49,614 nt of DNA from UPXZ01 sp964568675 (GTDB lineage Bacteria > Bacteroidota > Bacteroidia > Bacteroidales > Paludibacteraceae), in NCBI GenBank assembly GCA_964568675.1, contig CAZMQV010000017.1, positions 1 through 49,614 of the forward strand, in the 5' to 3' direction. Shown here in pieces: positions 1 through 6,560 of this stretch. The translations under genes and the position numbers were made by a program. The notes below the pieces were generated by a model. That model was not told where the DNA came from and did no database searches. It saw only the letters and a program-made list of their open reading frames with translations. Position 1 is the stretch's first letter. Each line of letters opens with the position of its first letter.

Positions 1-35
1 GGACGCGCGCCCGCAACGAGAATTAGTTTTATCAT
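1..35 (-). CDS. wecB: UDP-GlcNAc 2-epimerase WecB, first 11 codons (runs off window)
   Basis: The ATG is at 33-35 on the minus strand and the reading frame leaves the window at base 1. The visible start reads MIKLILVAGARP, which is the N-terminal nucleotide-binding strand of non-hydrolysing UDP-GlcNAc 2-epimerases. That enzyme makes UDP-ManNAc in the cytoplasm. The same start with one base change occurs again at 802-837 in a truncated copy that continues into recognisable WecB sequence, and this supports the call. Completeness of this gene cannot be judged from the window. Confidence 0.7.
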   Translation of the reverse strand, partial: MIKLILVAGAR

Positions 36-42
36 AATAACG

Positions 43-85
43 ATTAGTGATTAACGAATTAGTGATTAATACGTAATTAATTAGC
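43..85. repeat. Degenerate 7-bp-period repeat, left border of four-helix-bundle unit 1
   Basis: GATTAGT/GATTAAC-like heptamers run between the wecB start and the stop of the four-helix-bundle gene. Bases 58-70 (ATTAGTGATTAAT) match, in inverted orientation and at 12 of 13 positions, bases 478-490 on the other side of the gene. The gene is thus bracketed by short inverted repeats. Confidence 0.6.
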
Positions 86-86
86 C

Positions 87-461
87 TTATTTCTTTTTAT
101 TATTTTCTTCAATTGATTTTTTTGCTGTTATAATGCTGGATGTTATCAATTTCATTAATTCTGTATTATCGGCAACTAAACTAATAAATTCATTTTCGGA
201 CAAATAATCCGTTTTGCATAATACAGTGATCCAATAATCCATCTCGCTACACTCTTTTTGAGCAATCGCATATTTATGTACAAAATCCAATTTACTTTCC
301 GCATATCTACCTTCGCTAATCAAAGCTCCAATGGCAGTTCCACTTCTTAATAATTGTTTAGATATAATCTTTTCATTTTTCACTTCTAATAAATATTTGT
401 ACAAATTCACTATTCTAATAGCAAAATTAAAACTCTTATCATATAACACGGATGTTTTCAT
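87..461 (-). CDS. Four-helix-bundle protein, 23S rRNA intervening-sequence (S23) type
   Basis: The 124-residue protein belongs to the four helix bundle family (TIGR02436 / PF05635). It carries the family pattern KSFNFAIRIV, then KQLLRSGTAIGA near residue 40, then DFVHKYAIAQKE and YWITVL. Biochemical function is unknown; relatives are encoded in intervening sequences of some 23S rRNA genes and resemble the Avd accessory protein of diversity-generating retroelements. I prefer the ATG at 459-461 because the ATG at 477-479 lies inside the heptamer repeats and adds six atypical residues. The gene sits alone between a wecB/DUF354 stub and wecB, with 7-bp repeats on both sides, and looks like an inserted passenger rather than a pathway gene. 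Confidence 0.85.
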   Translation of the reverse strand: MKTSVLYDKSFNFAIRIVNLYKYLLEVKNEKIISKQLLRSGTAIGALISEGRYAESKLDFVHKYAIAQKECSEMDYWITVLCKTDYLSENEFISLVADNTELMKLITSSIITAKKSIEENNKKK

Positions 462-473
462 TACTTTATCACC

Positions 474-504
474 TATCATTAATCACTTATCACTTATCAC
501 TTAA
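474..504. repeat. Heptamer array (TATCACT type), right border of four-helix-bundle unit 1
   Basis: AATCACT, TATCACT, TATCACT occupy 481-501 exactly in tandem, with decayed copies towards 474. The array overlaps the stop codon (501-503) of the DUF354-tail stub on one side and the start region of the four-helix-bundle gene on the other. The same heptamer forms a 12-copy array at 2925-3008. Confidence 0.75.
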
Positions 505-846
505 AACTTAAACCTATTCTGATACTCCGGGTTTTCTTTCATTATTCGCTTGCTTTCAGGGTAATTTTCGATGAACCAGGTATAAAAATCTGTAACATCA
601 ATTTTATCGTCAAGCATTTTTTGCACGGCGTGGCTTGCTGACCCTACTTCCAGATTTATATCCGACACGGGAATGTTCAGTTCATCAAAAAAACTGTCCC
701 GACATTTTCACTTCGTAATACTGACCGGTATGTACCAATATCGGTTTTATATTTTTACTTCCTTCCAAGGCGTGCATCAATGGAGCTATTTTCATAAAGT
801 TAGGACGCGCGGCCGCAACGAGAATTAGTTTTATCATTTGTTTCAT
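501..846 (-). pseudogene. Chimeric stub: 5' end of wecB fused to 3' end of a DUF354 gene, frameshifted
   Basis: Reading from the ATG at 844-846 (or 835-837), the first ~60 codons are WecB-like (ILVAAARPNFMKIAPLM, LVHTGQYYEV). A one-base insertion after KMS breaks the frame near 688; in the shifted frame the WecB sequence continues (FFDELNIPVSDINLEVGSA). Around 625 it switches to KMLDDKIDVTDFYTWFIENY, the last ~38 codons of the DUF354 protein encoded intact at 3004-4089. It is a deletion scar from an older arrangement in which wecB lay upstream of a DUF354 gene. It cannot make a functional product. Confidence 0.85.
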
Positions 847-897
847 TGTTGAATATTGAATTGTGGATCGATAAAAGTTGGAAAGTTAGAGTTAATT

Positions 898-2211
898 CTA
901 CATATCATCCATAGATAGAGCTTTATACTCTATTGAATAATCTTTCAGATTAGTAATTAGTTTTGAAGATTTAACTTTTAGTTTTTCAATATCAATCTTA
1001 GACTTATTTCTTTTCACTTCTGCAATTAAGGCAGTTTTATCATATTTATTAAGTGCTATAATATCAATTTCATTTTGATTTCCTGCTTCCCAATAAGAAC
1101 CAATTTCCGAAATATTCATTTCTTTGGCAAGTTTATCAATAAAATAACGCTCTAACATAATTCCACTAAATACGTTATAATCCCTTCTAAAAATATCCTT
1201 CAAATAATTAAACTGCTCTGATTTAACTGCACTACTATTTTTATAAACAAATCTAAACCAGAAATTCAAAAAATTATCATCAATTCTATATTTAAGATTT
1301 CTACTACCCGGTTTTGATAGTATAGGTCTAACTTTCGATATCAAGTTGAAGTCATACTCCAACTTATCTAAATATCCACCAACACTACTATTTAAAATAG
1401 ATTCAATTTCAGAACGTGATGTTTTTGAAGAAGCGATCAGAGACAAAATAGAAAAATAATTTCCATAATCTTTACCGAACTCATCTATTAATACATTTTT
1501 TCCTTCTTCTAAAAATAGAGAATACTTTGAGAAAACTTCATCAACAATGTCATCAAGGGTAAAAGCTCTGGAATTAATCAACATCTCGATATATTTAGCT
1601 ACTCCGCCAGTGAAAATATAAAAAGCTAATAAATCGTCATTAGAGCAATCTTTATTATTATCATAAAGTATCGTTTTAATAGTCTTTACATCAAAAGCTT
1701 TTAAGTTAATTTTTGCGGTAGCTCTACCAAACAAGGGCTCTTTGTTATTTTCAAATATATTTGTCATCATTGAATAAATAGAACCACATAAAATCAAATT
1801 TATCTTACTATTTTCTTTCATGCTGTCCCATAAGTTCTGCATTTCACTAAATATACCTGGATTGATATTTTTGAACTCTTGAAACTCATCAATAATTAAA
1901 GTGAAGTTTTCATGTTGTGACAAATTCATCAAAAAGCCGAATACATCTTTAAAGGTATTTAGCTGGCCAAATACATTAATTTGCAATTGATTTTCTATCT
2001 CACTTACAAATTCTTCGCATAAGAGAGCTTCATTTTTTCTTTCAACAAATAGATATAAACTCCTTTTTTCAGCAAAAGCTTTTTTCAACAGAGTAGTTTT
2101 ACCTATACGCCTTCTTCCAACCATCACGGTCATTTGAGCCATCTGTTTAGATCTATCCTCTATTTTTTCTAAATATTCTATTTCTTCTTCTCTATTATAA
2201 AACTTTTCCAT
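898..2211 (-). CDS. AAA ATPase with DUF234-like (PD-(D/E)XK) C-terminus
   Basis: The 437-residue protein has the layout of the archaeal-type ATPase_2 / DUF234 family. Walker A is GRRRIGKTT at residues 32-40 and Walker B is LIIDEF at 105-110. A winged-helix-like middle follows. The C-terminal part has NEIDII at about 380 and EVK at 398-400, matching the D-x(n)-E-x-K core of restriction-nuclease folds. The biological role of the family is unknown. The gene starts at ATG 2209-2211, 33 bp after a TATATTTG promoter box, and carries its own upstream palindrome. It lies between two DUF354-tail stubs in an intergenic graveyard, so it is a passenger with no evident link to sugar metabolism. Confidence 0.85.
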   Translation of the reverse strand: MEKFYNREEEIEYLEKIEDRSKQMAQMTVMVGRRRIGKTTLLKKAFAEKRSLYLFVERKNEALLCEEFVSEIENQLQINVFGQLNTFKDVFGFLMNLSQHENFTLIIDEFQEFKNINPGIFSEMQNLWDSMKENSKINLILCGSIYSMMTNIFENNKEPLFGRATAKINLKAFDVKTIKTILYDNNKDCSNDDLLAFYIFTGGVAKYIEMLINSRAFTLDDIVDEVFSKYSLFLEEGKNVLIDEFGKDYGNYFSILSLIASSKTSRSEIESILNSSVGGYLDKLEYDFNLISKVRPILSKPGSRNLKYRIDDNFLNFWFRFVYKNSSAVKSEQFNYLKDIFRRDYNVFSGIMLERYFIDKLAKEMNISEIGSYWEAGNQNEIDIIALNKYDKTALIAEVKRNKSKIDIEKLKVKSSKLITNLKDYSIEYKALSMDDM

Positions 2212-2243
2212 GCCGTAAAATTAGTATAATTAAAAATTAGACT

Positions 2244-2251
2244 GCAAATAT
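2244..2251 (-). promoter_or_regulatory. Bacteroidota -7 box for the ATPase at 898-2211
   Basis: On the minus strand the bases read TATATTTG, a full match to the TAnnTTTG consensus, followed by C. It lies 33 bp upstream of the ATPase ATG. A TTG within the right-hand palindrome sits about 22 bp further upstream, where the -33 element is expected. Confidence 0.6.
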
Positions 2252-2271
2252 ACAACATATTTTCATTTAAC

Positions 2272-2300
2272 GCAACAGTCATTACAGTAATGGCTGTTGC
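2272..2300. promoter_or_regulatory. Near-perfect palindrome, putative operator of the ATPase
   Basis: GCAACAGTCATTAC (2272-2285) and GTAATGGCTGTTGC (2287-2300) are inverted copies with one mismatch and a one-base spacer. The element overlaps the -33 position of the promoter at 2244-2251, so a dimeric DNA-binding protein there would control the ATPase gene. It is not followed by a T-run in either direction, which argues against a terminator. Confidence 0.6.
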
Positions 2301-2316
2301 AATAAAGAGAGATATT

Positions 2317-2368
2317 AAGTTAGAAAGTTCGTAAAGTTAGAAAGTAGTTCTTAGTACTTAGTTCTTAA
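2317..2368. repeat. Tandem short repeats after the second DUF354 tail
   Basis: A 12-bp direct repeat AAGTTAGAAAGT occurs at 2317-2328 and 2334-2345, followed by three heptamers TTCTTAG, TACTTAG, TTCTTAA at 2348-2368. The array ends one base before the stop codon of the DUF354-tail stub at 2369. This is the third place where a 7-bp-period array abuts a DUF354 tail. Confidence 0.7.
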
Positions 2369-2437
2369 CTATTTAAACCGATACTGATACTCCGGGGTTT
2401 CTTTCATTATTCGCGTGCTTTCAGGGTAATTTTCGTG
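2369..2437 (-). pseudogene. Stub of DUF354 gene 3' end (last ~22 codons)
   Basis: The minus strand reads HENYPESTRIMKETPEYQYRFK and a TAG stop, nearly identical to the last residues of the intact DUF354 protein at 3004-4089. Nothing upstream of this point in the frame belongs to that family. It is the second truncated copy in the window (the other ends at 501). Confidence 0.85.
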
Positions 2438-2441
2438 GAAG

Positions 2442-2816
2442 TCAAGTAGGGCTACTCAAAAGCCATTTCCAAATGGGAACTACCTGAATTTCAATACTAT
2501 CTTCGATAATTGTTTCTTCTTCATCTTTGGTAATTATCAAAAGCTTTTCAATTTCAAAACGTTTCGCAATTTGCAATAAAGCACCAATTTCTCGTTTGCG
2601 TGTATCAAAATCCGCATTCAACGAATAGCAAACTTGAACCGCCATTTTTGCTTCGGGTTGATAAAAATCGACCTCAATATTTTTATTGTAGAAATACAAA
2701 TCTTCGCCGTAACGTTTTTTCAATTCTATGGCTGTGATGTTTTCCAAAAGTGCCGGATCTCTGTCTGTTAAAAAAATGGTCAACAGCCCATTATCAATCA
2801 GTATATTGACAAATAA
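2442..2816 (-). pseudogene. C-terminal remnant of an AAA/DUF4143 ATPase
   Basis: About 124 codons are open from just after a TGA at 2817-2819. They include ILIDNGLLTIFLTDRD, LLENITAIELKKRYGE, LYFYNKNIEVDFY and KLLIITKDEEETI, the standard C-terminal PD-(D/E)XK-like part of DUF4143 ATPases. Walker motifs and the whole N-terminal two-thirds are missing. A TTG at 2781-2783 could start translation but would give only this tail, so I call it a remnant. It abuts the DUF354-tail stub at 2437 and a four-helix-bundle stub at 2855. Confidence 0.75.
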
Positions 2817-2854
2817 TCACAGATTTTTGATTAGTGTATTGAAACAGATAATAG

Positions 2855-2919
2855 TTGTACAAATTCACTATTCTAATAGCAAAATTAAAACTTTTATCAT
2901 ACAACACGGATATTATCAT
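2855..2919 (-). pseudogene. N-terminal stub of a four-helix-bundle gene
   Basis: From the ATG at 2917-2919 the minus strand reads MIISVLYDKSFNFAIRIVN, matching the start of the intact protein at 87-461, and homology stops after about 21 codons. The match extends upstream into the heptamer array, so the stub and the intact copy share both the array and the gene start. It is the remains of a duplicated unit: DUF354 tail, heptamers, four-helix-bundle gene. Confidence 0.8.
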
Positions 2920-2924
2920 TAATT

Positions 2925-3008
2925 TATCACTCATCACATATCACTTATCACTTATCACTTATCACTCATCACTCATCACTTACCACTTATCACTTTTCAC
3001 TTTTCACT
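2925..3008. repeat. Twelve-copy heptamer array, consensus TATCACT
   Basis: Exactly 84 bases form twelve 7-bp units (mostly TATCACT, CATCACT, TTTCACT, one TACCACT, one CATCACA). The last units run into the DUF354 gene and supply its TGA stop (3004-3006). The other end reaches the start region of the four-helix-bundle stub. Confidence 0.9.
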
Positions 3009-4089
3009 TAAACCGATACTGATACTCCGGCGTTTCTTTCATTATTCGTTTGCTTTCGGGGTAGTTTTCGATAAACCAAACATAAAAAGCAGTAACATCA
3101 ATTTTTTCGGAAAGCATTTTCTTACGGCGTGCAAACCACTCTTTTTTTATATATGATAGAGAGAGTAGCTCTTCAATTTTACTGAACATAGCCTCACTAT
3201 TATTTGGCAGAAAACCATAAGTAAGTCCATATTTACTTTCTTCCTCATTTAGATATGTAATCCTTCCAACAAATGTATTACACCGAATAGCAGGTGTACC
3301 AAGAACAGCAGCCTCAGAGGTCATCGTTTGACTATCGCCTACAAACATTGTAGCATAATAAAGTAATGAATGAATTTTTTCAGGTGATACAATTAATTGA
3401 TACCATTTAAATTCATCATCAATATTTTTTTCAGAAGTAATAAATACTTTACCCTTTTGCTCTAATAATTGTATTAACCTACGTTTATTTTCAATGGATA
3501 GCCCCTCCACCCCAACATCGTGATGCGCTTTAAAGGCATTGAACCGTAAGATAAAATACGGCTCACCTTCTTTCAATCCAATTTCGGACAAAACTTTCTT
3601 ATCGGCGTTAAACCTATTAGGATGTAAGTAAGCCAATTCATGATAAGCTTTGTAAAAGACAGTATTTGCTGATTTTCTAATCGTATTTTCTGGACTTAAA
3701 ATAGTATTTGCAAAAGGGTGGGCATATTTAACAAAAAGAGGCTCAACTTCATCGTCATCATCATCCAAAATAATTGAAGTCATTTTAGTAAATCGTGAAA
3801 TATGAGCAACAGTCATTGAAGAGCAAAAGCCGACTTCTATTTTATTCGTAAAAACAATCTTCCATAACTTCAAATTATAAGAGAACTGTAATAATGCTTT
3901 TCCTAACAAAGAGTCCTTTTTACCTCCAATATAAATAAAAGGAATATGATAATTGTTTAACAATTGAATTGCAGAAGGTATATTTTTTACAGTTACCCAG
4001 ACTTTATGCTTATTTTGAATCAATTCAAAATAAGTATTGCGTAACAGATGAACATGAGCAGGGTGTGCTATATCAATTAAAATATTCAT
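3004..4089 (-). CDS. DUF354 family protein (GT-B / epimerase-like fold)
   Basis: The 361-residue protein starts MNILIDIAHPAHVHLLRNTY, the typical N-terminus of DUF354 (PF04007), a family related in fold to UDP-GlcNAc 2-epimerases and GT-B glycosyltransferases and often found in surface-polysaccharide loci. Other marks are an acidic ILDDDDDEVEP stretch near residue 120 and VGDSQTMTSEAAVLGTPA near 250, where GT-B enzymes bind the nucleotide sugar. No enzymatic activity is firmly established for the family. The ATG overlaps the end of the upstream GNAT-like gene by 4 bp. The last codons appear twice more as stubs (501-625, 2369-2437). Confidence 0.8.
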   Translation of the reverse strand: MNILIDIAHPAHVHLLRNTYFELIQNKHKVWVTVKNIPSAIQLLNNYHIPFIYIGGKKDSLLGKALLQFSYNLKLWKIVFTNKIEVGFCSSMTVAHISRFTKMTSIILDDDDDEVEPLFVKYAHPFANTILSPENTIRKSANTVFYKAYHELAYLHPNRFNADKKVLSEIGLKEGEPYFILRFNAFKAHHDVGVEGLSIENKRRLIQLLEQKGKVFITSEKNIDDEFKWYQLIVSPEKIHSLLYYATMFVGDSQTMTSEAAVLGTPAIRCNTFVGRITYLNEEESKYGLTYGFLPNNSEAMFSKIEELLSLSYIKKEWFARRKKMLSEKIDVTAFYVWFIENYPESKRIMKETPEYQYRFK

Positions 4090-5087
4090 TTAATTTGTTT
4101 TTTAAATTTGATAAATTGTTTTCCAAGCTTGTAAAGGTTATGTTTTAGAATCAAAATAAACCTTCCATGTTCCATCATTTCACCTCCAAATTTTGATTTA
4201 AAATCTCTAACTCCATAGCTTGCATCGGGTTTACCGGCACCCATCATATCAAAATACTTAAACCCATTTTTTGCGGCATACTCAATTGCTGCCCACGTTG
4301 CCAATGTTGATGGATAAATATTTTTGTACTTTCTGTCCTCGCCACATACAAACCATTCGTAAAGTATCTTATTGGGTAGCTCAACTGTAAGGCTTCCGCC
4401 AATAATTTCATTATTATATTTTATACCAAACAGTTTAGCAACACCATTTGTTACGATTTTATAAAAAAACTCAAATGGAAATAGCGGAGTTTTTACACGT
4501 GTTTTATACATTTCAGAAAGCACCTGAAAATACTCATTTATTTCAGCAGATGTATAGAGCTCAACTATTTCGGCTCCATTTTTCAATGAAACTCTAACAT
4601 CACGTCTCTTGGTGGAATTCAATCTCATCAAAGCACTATCAACATCGTCTGTTGCAACATGAAAGTTTAAATGAGGTTGATATTCAAAACCATTTTCAAC
4701 AAATACGTCTTTATATGGAGCATAATCTTTATAATTTCTAAATTCAATATAGATAGCTTTCTTTGACAAATATTCTTTTAAATCACTGAGTAATAAAGAT
4801 AAAGCATCTTTACTTATTTCTATATGTAGCATTGCTCCCCCCGGTATAATTGCTCTTCGGCTAAAAAATTGTTTTATTTTTCCGCCATCGGCAATAATAT
4901 ATCCACAAATCAAACCTGTCAATTTATCATTTTCTTTAACTGCAAGAACAAAACCTTCCATAAAATCAAGCGAATTATACAAGTCATACGCCTCTTTCGA
5001 TTGAAAAAAAGAGGCATAAGGCGATTGGTTTAGTAAACCCTCCCATTCACCCTTATCTATCTCTTTATCTTTAAGTATTTGAATCAT
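4086..5087 (-). CDS. FemAB/GNAT-like acyltransferase
   Basis: The 333-residue protein resembles the GNAT/FemAB-like family (PF13480). STKRRDVRVSLKNG occurs around residues 158-171, YFDMMGAGKPDASYGVRDF near 280-298, then FKSKFGGE, a signature at the end of the acyltransferase core. Members transfer aminoacyl or acyl groups to cell-wall or polysaccharide precursors. The gene overlaps the DUF354 gene by 4 bp, so the two are probably co-translated. The ATG at 5085-5087 lies 4 bp after the stop of an acyltransferase stub. The donor and the acceptor cannot be named from sequence. Confidence 0.75.
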   Translation of the reverse strand: MIQILKDKEIDKGEWEGLLNQSPYASFFQSKEAYDLYNSLDFMEGFVLAVKENDKLTGLICGYIIADGGKIKQFFSRRAIIPGGAMLHIEISKDALSLLLSDLKEYLSKKAIYIEFRNYKDYAPYKDVFVENGFEYQPHLNFHVATDDVDSALMRLNSTKRRDVRVSLKNGAEIVELYTSAEINEYFQVLSEMYKTRVKTPLFPFEFFYKIVTNGVAKLFGIKYNNEIIGGSLTVELPNKILYEWFVCGEDRKYKNIYPSTLATWAAIEYAAKNGFKYFDMMGAGKPDASYGVRDFKSKFGGEMMEHGRFILILKHNLYKLGKQFIKFKKQIK

Positions 5088-5091
5088 TCTT

Positions 5092-5172
5092 TTAGGATTC
5101 TACTGTATTTTTATTTCTAAATTTAATCATTCTTGCCGGATTGCCTCCCACCACCGCGTAATCAGGATTTTT
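5092..5172 (-). pseudogene. C-terminal stub of a hexapeptide acyltransferase gene
   Basis: The minus strand reads NPDYAVVGGNPARMIKFRN and reaches a TAA at 5092-5094. PDYAVVGGNPAR is the C-terminal hallmark of LbH acyltransferases and matches the intact gene at 6008-6559. Upstream of about 5172 the homology is lost. The interval 5173-5229 shows nothing recognisable. Confidence 0.8.
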
Positions 5173-5229
5173 TTTATATTGTTATGCTATTCATCCTTTG
5201 CTAACCGTTAAAACACTTTTTTAATTCGA

Positions 5230-5887
5230 TTACATAAAACGTAATTTTTTAATTTCCGAAATAAGTTGCTGTTCTGTTGGCAAATATAGTTGATATTTTG
5301 CAGCCAAAATACTTTTGTTGTCCTCGGGTAATGAAAATTTCACCATTGTGTTATTTTTTTCAGCACAAAGTAAAATACCTATTGTCGGGTTTTCTTCGGG
5401 CAAGCGCCAGCACTGAATCTTTGTCGTTACTCAACAGCAACCGCTCGTACAAGCCCGAATGAATTTGTCGTTCCATTTCGCGTCCATTCCAGCAGTTGTG
5501 CAACGCTTCCTGTTCGTAATACTCGCGTTTGTCGGGGTCATCAATGTGTATTAGTAATTTATATTGAGACCAATTGAATTCCGTCCGCAGTGCGGACGGA
5601 ATTGGAAAGATCAAATAAAATTGCCTTGCACGTTCTAATTGACGCACCGAAAAGCCGTTACCAAATTCAGGTTCTATCTCTTTAGCGAGATTTTGTAAGA
5701 GATAGGCGCCGTATTCGGCGCGTTCCTTTCCACCCTGTTCTTCTACAACAATTCTTTCTCCAAGTTTCCAATACATCAGTACCCGTGAAAAATCAACGCT
5801 ACGCACAGCGCTTTCTTTTGCCATTACGATGATTTGCCTTATATCGCCGACAAAATTCGTATTTAGTTGTGGTTTCAGATTCTTCAC
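5230..5887 (-). pseudogene. YhcG/DUF1016 PD-(D/E)XK nuclease-like gene with internal deletion
   Basis: From the GTG at 5885-5887 the first ~160 codons are a normal DUF1016 N-terminal domain (SRVLMYWKLGERIVVEEQ, FSVRQLERARQFYLIFP, YEQEALHNCWNGREMERQI, LLLSNDKDSVLA). At about 5405 the sequence jumps to the distal part of the family (PEENPTIGILLCAEKNNTMV, LPTEQQLISEIKKLRFM) in another frame, ending with TAA at 5230-5232. The nuclease-core segment between these points is missing, so the protein is truncated and almost certainly inactive. Intact relatives are about twice this length. It stands alone among polysaccharide genes, as another passenger. Confidence 0.85.
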
Positions 5888-6007
5888 TTTTCTTTAATTA
5901 TTAATTTTACTATCGGTTCTGCCTGATTCTCTCATTGCTAAAATACGCCCAATGATACAATTTCTTTTCCTTTCCGTATTTCCATCTGATTGTTTATTCT
6001 TTACACT

Positions 6008-6559
6008 TTAAATTTTCAGAAATAACGCTATTTTTTTACCCCTAAACCTTATCACTCTTGCCGGATTGCCACCCACCACCGCATAATCCGGAATATCTTT
6101 TGTAACAACGGCACCGGCTCCAATAATAACACCTCTACCGATACTTTTACACCCCGGAAGTACGATTACACGCGCCCCAATCCACACATCATAGCCGACA
6201 TGAAGTGGACTTTTTTCTCCTCCGCCTTGCTTTCCCATCGGTATTTCGATATTATCGTGTTGGTGTGTACCACCTAAAAACAGGATATCTTCGCCCATCA
6301 TTAATTCTCCATCGGCAATGAGAACGCGATTAAGCATTTTGAAGTTTTTACCAAAACCGACATTATCACCCACCTGTATATCCTTTCCATTTCCAAAATA
6401 AGCGCCCTGTTCTACATTTAACTTAGCGCCACACTTAAAAAATATTTTACGACAAAGGAATCTACGTATGGCAAGTGATGATTTACCAAAAACCGGAGTT
6501 GTTGATTTTGGCAAATAACGGGCGAAACCGTAATATAATATCAAATATAGTTTTCTCAT
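6008..6559 (-). CDS. LbH-fold acyltransferase (WcaF/serine-acetyltransferase-like)
   Basis: The 183-residue protein shows the imperfect hexapeptide repeats of left-handed beta-helix acyltransferases. FGNGKDIQVGDNVGFGKN lies in the middle, VGYDVWIGARVIVLPGCKSI and GRGVIIGAGAVVTKDI follow, and PDYAVVGGNPARVI is at the end. Such enzymes commonly O-acetylate a sugar of the repeat unit using acetyl-CoA. It is separated from the upstream glycosyltransferase by one base, so the two are co-transcribed. The region 5888-6007 downstream shows no gene. Confidence 0.85.
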   Translation of the reverse strand: MRKLYLILYYGFARYLPKSTTPVFGKSSLAIRRFLCRKIFFKCGAKLNVEQGAYFGNGKDIQVGDNVGFGKNFKMLNRVLIADGELMMGEDILFLGGTHQHDNIEIPMGKQGGGEKSPLHVGYDVWIGARVIVLPGCKSIGRGVIIGAGAVVTKDIPDYAVVGGNPARVIRFRGKKIALFLKI

Positions 6560-6560
6560 A

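Noticed and set aside
2925..3008. CRISPR array
   Set aside because: The units are 7 bp without spacers, so this is a simple tandem array, and no cas genes are present.
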